This document shows, in pieces, positions 59,163 to 64,000 of a DNA stretch of 64,000 nt. This DNA comes from Paenibacillus sp. P25. Lineage in GTDB: Bacteria > Bacillota > Bacilli > Paenibacillales > NBRC-103111. Numbering within the stretch: the first letter of the stretch is position 1; each line of letters starts with the position of its first letter. The DNA lies in assembly GCA_024704175.1 (NCBI GenBank), contig CP085629.1, positions 1,054,001 through 1,118,000 of the forward strand. The letters are read 5' to 3'. A model generated the notes under the pieces. That model did no database searches and had not been told where the DNA came from. It saw only the letters and a list, made by a program, of their open reading frames with translations. Both the position numbers and the translations under genes were made by a program.

Positions 59163-61480
59163 ACAGATACCCTTGGATTTGATCGCATCCGTACATTTGA
59201 AGCTTGTGCAGTTGTTCGGGCTGCTCGACTCCTTCGGCCACAACGGAAATGCCCAGCCGGTGCGACATCTCGATCAGGGTGGATACAATCACTTGGCTTC
59301 GGACATGCTCTCCCAGATGATCGACCAAGGTTTTATCGATTTTCAGGCATTGGACAGGGAGCCGGGATAAATATTTCAGCGAAGAATACCCCGCTCCGAA
59401 ATCGTCGATGGAAATTTGAAAGCCGAGGCTCCGCAGTTCGGCGAACACGTCGATCACTTTCTCGAATTTTTCGATGGCAAAGCTTTCCGTTACTTCCAGC
59501 TCGAAGTGGCGCGGGTTCACCTGCTCCTCCTCGAAAATGCGCCGGATCCGCCCGACAAAACCCGGCCGCAGCGACTGCACACCTGAGATATTGACCGCAA
59601 CGATCAGCGAGGTCCCGCCGCTTCCGCTCTGCCATTCAGCGAACTGCCGGCATGCGGTCCGTACAATCCATTCGCCGATGTCGTTAATGATGCCGGATGC
59701 TTCGGCGACCGGAATAAATTCATTCGGCGGCACAACGCCAAGCTGAGGATGGGTCCATCTCAAAAGCGCTTCCACTCCGGCCATCCTCCGTTCGGCGAGA
59801 TCCCATTTCGGCTGGTAAAGAAGGCCCATCTCTCCATGGGCTACCGCATCTTTCAAATACTGCTCGATCCGCATTCGCCTCATCCGGCTTTGTTCGAACG
59901 CTTCCGAGTACCAGGAATAGTTGTTTTTACCGTTTTCTTTGACGGCAAGCATGGCCGTATCGGCGTGCAGCAGCAGGCTTTGGCTGTCGGTGCCGTGCTC
60001 CGGATACAAGCTGATTCCGATGCTGGCCGAGATCGTGGTATGATAATCTTCGAGTTGGAAGGGAACGTCGAGCGCCTTCCTGATGCGCTCCACCAGGTGT
60101 TCGGTTTGCCCGGAATGGCCGGCGCTCAGCGAGATAATGCAAAACTCGTCGCCCCCCAGCCGGCTGAGAAAATCCCCTTCCTGCAAACAGATTTTAAGTC
60201 TATTGGCCGCTTCCATCAGCAGCAGGTCGCCCGTAGGATGGCCCATCGTATCGTTAATCCATTTAAAGCGGTCGAGATCAATGAACAATAGCGCGAACCG
60301 TTCGTGATGTTTCTCGCACTGCCGTATCGTTTTCTCGAGCCGGGTAAAAAATCCCTTCCGGTTGGCAAGACCGGTCAAATCGTCATGCTCGGCCTGGAAC
60401 TGCAGCTCGTTCTGCGCTTGCTCCAGCGAGTTCATCATATGATTGAACGATTGGACAAGCCGTGTAATTTCGTCCCGGCCGGACTCCTTAATGCGGATCG
60501 ACAAATCCTTCTTCGTCTCGATTGCGTTCATCCCGCTCATCGCCTGCTTCACCCTGGCAAACAAAGTCCGCTCCAGCACGTAGTTCATAGTAACGAAGAA
60601 GACGAGCCCGGATAACCCGAAATAAAGCAGGTAAAACAGGATGCTTTTCTGGGCTTCCGAATATAAATCCCGCGGCTTCACAAACGATAAAAGAAGGGCG
60701 GGCTTGCCGTCAACGTCGGTCAGCAGGGCGAAGCTCGCTCACCGTTTTCTTATCCTGCTCGGTCCAGAACGTTACGGATCGGTCCCCGTGAACCGTCAGG
60801 GTCGCGGCATCGCGGGGAGGGGTGAAAGCTGGATCCACTACGGTGAAGGACAGCGGAATGTCGGTTTTACGGGATATATAATCGCTATAATTGGAATCCA
60901 GCATCCGGGCGAAGACCAGGGTTCCGCGGACAGGTCCTTCGTTGTTGCTCGTTAAGATCGGATAGGAAGCCGCGATCCACGGCTGATTCTGCACCAGGAG
61001 GAGCCCTTGTTTACGCGACGAGGCGTCCGGCTGTTCAATAAAAGCGGGGTGCTCCTCAATCAGCGTCCGGATCAAGGGGCCCGGGTAAGGTAGGGGGCGA
61101 TTATGGGCGTAATCGTAAGCTTTTCCGAAATAAATCTGCTTCCGGGTGTTCAGGAGCAGCGTCACATTCATTCGGCTTGAGGTGAATAAAGAATCGGTAT
61201 AATTATTGGTAAAATAGGGATCGTCAGCCGCTGGGGCCTCCGGACGGTTGATCAATTCGTATGTATCGTTCCAGCCTGCATAATTAATGGCAATGGCGCC
61301 AAGGTTCGTATACTCATCGTAAAACGAGAGCAGGCTCTGCCTCATATTCTCACGTAACGTGTTGGCCTCCATCTGCTCGTAACCGCGCAGCAGCATCCGC
61401 TCCGATATCATGTACAGCAGCGAGAGTGAGCAGAGAGTGGTGATAGCGACGTAGATCATAATTTTCCGGCGAAGCGACAT
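59095..61480 (-). CDS. CHASE4-HAMP-GGDEF-EAL cyclic-di-GMP protein, frameshifted
   Basis: About 795 residues. Domains in order: a first membrane helix (IMIYVAITTLCSLSLLYM), an extracytoplasmic CHASE4 sensor with AINYAGWNDTYELI, a second helix (FYLLYFGLSGLVFFVTMNYV), HAMP, GGDEF (FIDLDRFKWINDTMGH, RLGGDEFCII) and EAL (GVEALLRWTHPQLG, EVTESFAIEKF, IDDFGAGYSSLKYL, KIDKTLV). Both the GGDEF and EAL motifs are intact, so synthesis and breakdown of cyclic-di-GMP are both possible. A frame change near 60712 separates sensor from output half. It would link an outside signal to motility, biofilm or matrix genes. Confidence 0.9.
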
Positions 61481-61624
61481 GGCTGCGATTACCTCCGGTG
61501 ATGTCTTCTGTGGAAAAGGTTCAAAGGATGGTTGACTAGTTCTTTGGTTGTATAAAAGTAGTTCTTAAGTCGATTATATACGACGAATTATGACAAAACA
61601 ATATATAAATTAAGAGGGATGCCG

Positions 61625-62405
61625 GTGATAAAAATAATATGGTTCGCCGCATGTATAGCGGTTCTCATCCTGTTGGAAGCCGGATGCCGGACGCCGGGCG
61701 GAACGAATAACCGGCCTGCATCGGCCCCGTTAAAAGAGCCGCCGGTTGAACAAGGTAGTCCCGAACCGCCTGCGGTAGAAAGAAAACTCGACCAAGTCGC
61801 CGGAGAGAGCAGTGCGGCGGACCACGGGAGTTTTGAACCGGTTGTCGTAGGGGAAGGGACTCTAAAGGCCGGGAACGGAAAGACGGAAACGGTTCGGATC
61901 CGGATGATCCGGGGCAAGGAAGTGACGGGCTCCGATCCCGGACCGTTCCAAGGAACATTCCTCACCGGGACGTTCGAGGCGGTTATCGTGGGATCCGATG
62001 ACAGGGAGCGGGCTCCGTATCCACTCAATGAAGCCTTCGGAGACGAAGAGATGAGCTTCCGCAAGGGTCTACCCTTCAAGCTGCGTTTTGCAGATTATAA
62101 CGAGGACGGCCATCCGGATTTTGCGATTGGACAATGGGGAGGAAGCAACGGGAGTTTTTATGCACTGCTTACGGTTCGTCCGGACGGCTTCGCGATTCTT
62201 GAGTCGGATATTTATTCCGCCGATCACCGGGAATCCATCCGCTTCCGTAAGGTTGGAGACAAGGCGTTCGTCAATTCATATTACGATCAGGAGAAGGGCA
62301 GTTACATGGATGTGATCCACCGCTGGGACGGCAAAGAGGTTCAGGAGGGATGCCCCCGTACCGGCGAAAGAGGTGCACCCGGCGGGTGTCGAGGACGAAG
62401 ACTGA
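61625..62405 (+). CDS. Lipoprotein with calcium-loop-like motif, frameshifted near end
   Basis: About 260 residues. GTG 61625 is preferred since AGAGGG lies six bases upstream; ATG 61619 touches it. The signal ILLEAGC|RTPG marks a lipoprotein, followed by a proline-rich linker. The mature part has the calcium-loop-like ADYNEDGHPDFAIGQWGGSNG (near residue 160) and YSADHRESIRF. A frame change near 62345 gives a tail ending VEDED and a stop at 62403, preferred over the basic tail of the unshifted frame. No function can be given. Confidence 0.68.
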
Positions 62406-62459
62406 CTCCGCCATAACCAAGAGGCCGGTCGCATAAGCGGCCGGCCTCTGCGCCAAGGA

Positions 62460-63735
62460 TTAGTAACGCACTCGTCGATTCCCAGCTCTCCCTCATACTC
62501 CAGCACGATCACGGTTGCAATCGGGTCGGGTTCGGTCTCCGGAAGATCGATGCGCAGCCGATGCAGAGGCTTGGAGGGGTTCGTCGGCGTCGTCTCCGTC
62601 TTCAGCATGCAATCCGGTTCCGCCAGCGGGTAAGCCTTCGTCACTTGATTTTGCAGTCCGAATAGAGTGATGCTTCCGCCGGGCCGGTAATCAAACAGAT
62701 GCAGATACAGCTTACCCGGCTTCCGGGTGACATCCCCCAGGAAAGCTCGTAGGGAAAGGAAGGGCAGGGGGACGTCCCGTAAATCGCTTCGCCGTTCACA
62801 CGCATCCATCGGCCGACTTCCCTCAGGATACTCACGCTGGCCTCCGGTACCGTCCCGTCGGCTCTCGGTCCGATGTTCAGCAGATAGTTGCCGCCTTTGC
62901 GGTTGATGTCCACCAGGAGACGCACCAGCTCTTTAGCTGATTTCCAGTGGTTGTCGTTCTTCTTATATCCCCAGGTATCGTTCAGTGTGGCGGGCACCTC
63001 CCAATCGACGGGGTATATGTTCGCCGGAATCATGTTGTCCCCGGTGGAAACATAATCATGGAAATGGTGACCGACTCGGGAATTGATCAGGCAATCGGGC
63101 TGCAGCTCACGGACCGCGCCGGCAAATGCCCGGCTCTGTTCCTCGGTAATATCCATCGGCGTATCGTACCAAATCAGGCCGATCGGGCCGTACTGCGTGA
63201 GCAGCTCGCGGATTTGCGGAAGCCCTTTTTCCTGCATGTAACGCTCAAAGCTCTTGGCCTCCTGATCCGGATAGTCCCAGTGGTTCCCCGCCGCATCGGG
63301 ATGGTGCCAGTCCTGCCACTGCGAGTAATAAAAGCAGAGCTTGATTCCCCTTTGCGCACAGACTTCGGCCAGCTCTTTCATCGGATCCCGCTTGAACGGC
63401 GTAGCGTCTACGATATTGAAGGCCGAGCAGGCGGAGCCAAACATGGCGAAGCCGTCGTGGTGCTTGGCGGTGATCACGATGTACTTCATTCCGGCCTCTA
63501 CGGCCAAATCCACCCATTCCTCCGCGCTAAACCGGATCGGGTTAAATTCTTGCGCGAGTCGCTCGTACTCCTCCACCGGGATTTGGGCGCGCTTCATAAT
63601 CCATTCGCCGATGCCCGGATATTCACGGCCCTTCCATATGCCGGCCGGCAGGGCGTAAAGCCCCCAATGGATGAACAGGCCGAACTTTGCTTCTCTCCAC
63701 CAAGTCATTTTGTCGGTATTTGATTTGAGCAGCAT
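62460..63735 (-). CDS. Alpha-L-fucosidase (GH29), frameshifted
   Basis: About 425 residues. The GH29 start WWREAKFGLFIHWGLYALPAG is followed by GMKYIVITAKHHDGFAMFGS, IKLCFYYSQWQDWHHPDA, IGLIWYDTPMD with the likely nucleophile aspartate, and GNYLLNIGPRADGTVPE. No signal peptide is visible, so it is probably cytoplasmic, cutting fucose from imported oligosaccharides. Frame changes are needed near 62745, before a C-terminal beta domain (LYLHLFDYRPGGSITLFG), and near 62470, to reach a stop at 62460 rather than run into the neighbouring gene. ATG 63735 follows AAAGGTGG at ten bases. Confidence 0.88.
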
Positions 63736-63821
63736 TCCCTAGCCCACCTTTCTTGGAATTCATCTATATCTATCTTAAAAAAGACGGGCGTGCTTTGAAC
63801 ATGTCGGTTCCTAAGGTAAGT

Positions 63822-63850
63822 TTGCACAATATAAATTTGTTTTCGTGCAA
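63822..63850. promoter_or_regulatory. Inverted repeat between fucosidase and next gene
   Basis: TTGCAC (63822-63827) and GTGCAA (63845-63850) form a perfect 6-bp dyad, 17 bases apart, between two divergent genes. A regulator site is possible; the arms are short. Confidence 0.35.
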
Positions 63851-63974
63851 GAGAATGCGAGCGGGCCGTCATCTGGAATTTGGCCTTTCGGCATGGTAAT
63901 CTGAACTTGACTTTCTCTCGAATACTTAAAGGGCAGAGGGCCGGCGGAATTTGAAAATGAAGGAGGCGCTAGGC

Positions 63975-64000
63975 ATGAATTATCGCTGTGCAATTCTTGA
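63975..64000 (+). CDS. Start of a further gene, cut by window edge
   Basis: ATG 63975 follows GAAGGAGG at about eight bases and opens MNYRCAIL. Only eight codons are present. The opening resembles D-2-hydroxyacid or Gfo/Idh dehydrogenases (RCAIL at the first beta strand), which is a weak guess. Confidence 0.5.

Noticed and set aside
62422..62450. GAGGCCGG...CCGGCCTC hairpin between the lipoprotein and fucosidase genes
   Set aside because: No T tract on either strand; it may form but is not supported as a terminator.
62276..62459. Extension of the fucosidase frame to 62276
   Set aside because: It would overlap the neighbouring lipoprotein and adds an unrelated tail. A stop at 62460 in the adjacent frame is more likely.

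Overview
The window looks like a chromosomal segment of a moderately high-GC, endospore-forming Firmicute, most like Paenibacillaceae (Paenibacillus/Cohnella type). The reasons are strong AAGGAGG-type ribosome sites with GTG and TTG starts, a tricistronic-plus-one gerA-family germination operon, T-box control of thrS, RpiR and CcpA-like operators, and many carbohydrate-active enzymes with sugar ABC transporters. No rRNA, tRNA, CRISPR array, IS element or prophage was seen. About 30 of roughly 50 genes need one or more single-base frame changes to read through, often at GC-rich or homopolymer sites, while conserved motifs continue on both sides. This suggests uncorrected base-call indels rather than mass gene decay, so broken genes are given with their full span and the approximate break positions.

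Layout. 1-2 kb: the end of a DinG-like helicase, a DinB-fold protein and a secreted TIM-barrel protein. 2.2-9.8 kb: a fatty-acid beta-oxidation operon fadF-fadN-fadA-fadE. 9.9-12.8 kb: a beta-helix polysaccharide-lyase-like protein and a sugar isomerase/epimerase-like protein. 12.8-17.0 kb, minus strand: spore germinant receptor operon gerA-gerC-small two-TM gene-gerB behind a candidate sigma-G promoter. 17.2-22.8 kb: sugar ABC transporter (two permeases and a lipoprotein), Gfo/Idh/MocA dehydrogenase and MFS exporter. 22.8-24.2 kb: a GlpM-like membrane protein and an RpiR regulator behind two identical-type palindromes. 24.2-28.6 kb: TetR regulator and a heterodimeric multidrug ABC exporter. 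28.6-31.1 kb: tandem threonine T-boxes and thrS. 31.5-35.8 kb: membrane and secreted proteins and an Fsr-type MFS pump.

36-45.3 kb is the most distinctive region. It holds a histidine kinase and a NarL-type response regulator facing each other, then a class I lanthipeptide cluster lanC-lanA1-lanA2-lanB-lanT. The two precursors have nearly identical GG-type leaders and 25-residue cores with cysteines at identical positions 13, 20, 24 and 25. The transporter carries a C39 leader peptidase; no separate LanP and no immunity genes are visible.

45.4-64 kb: an FAD monooxygenase converging on an unusual dihydroorotate-dehydrogenase-like/membrane fusion; an oligopeptide ABC transporter (D-F-A-B-C); a 121-bp concentric palindrome; small stress-type proteins; a PL11 rhamnogalacturonan lyase with overlapping cre sites; a lipoprotein; a CHASE4-HAMP-GGDEF-EAL protein; another lipoprotein; a GH29 alpha-L-fucosidase; and the first codons of a further gene.
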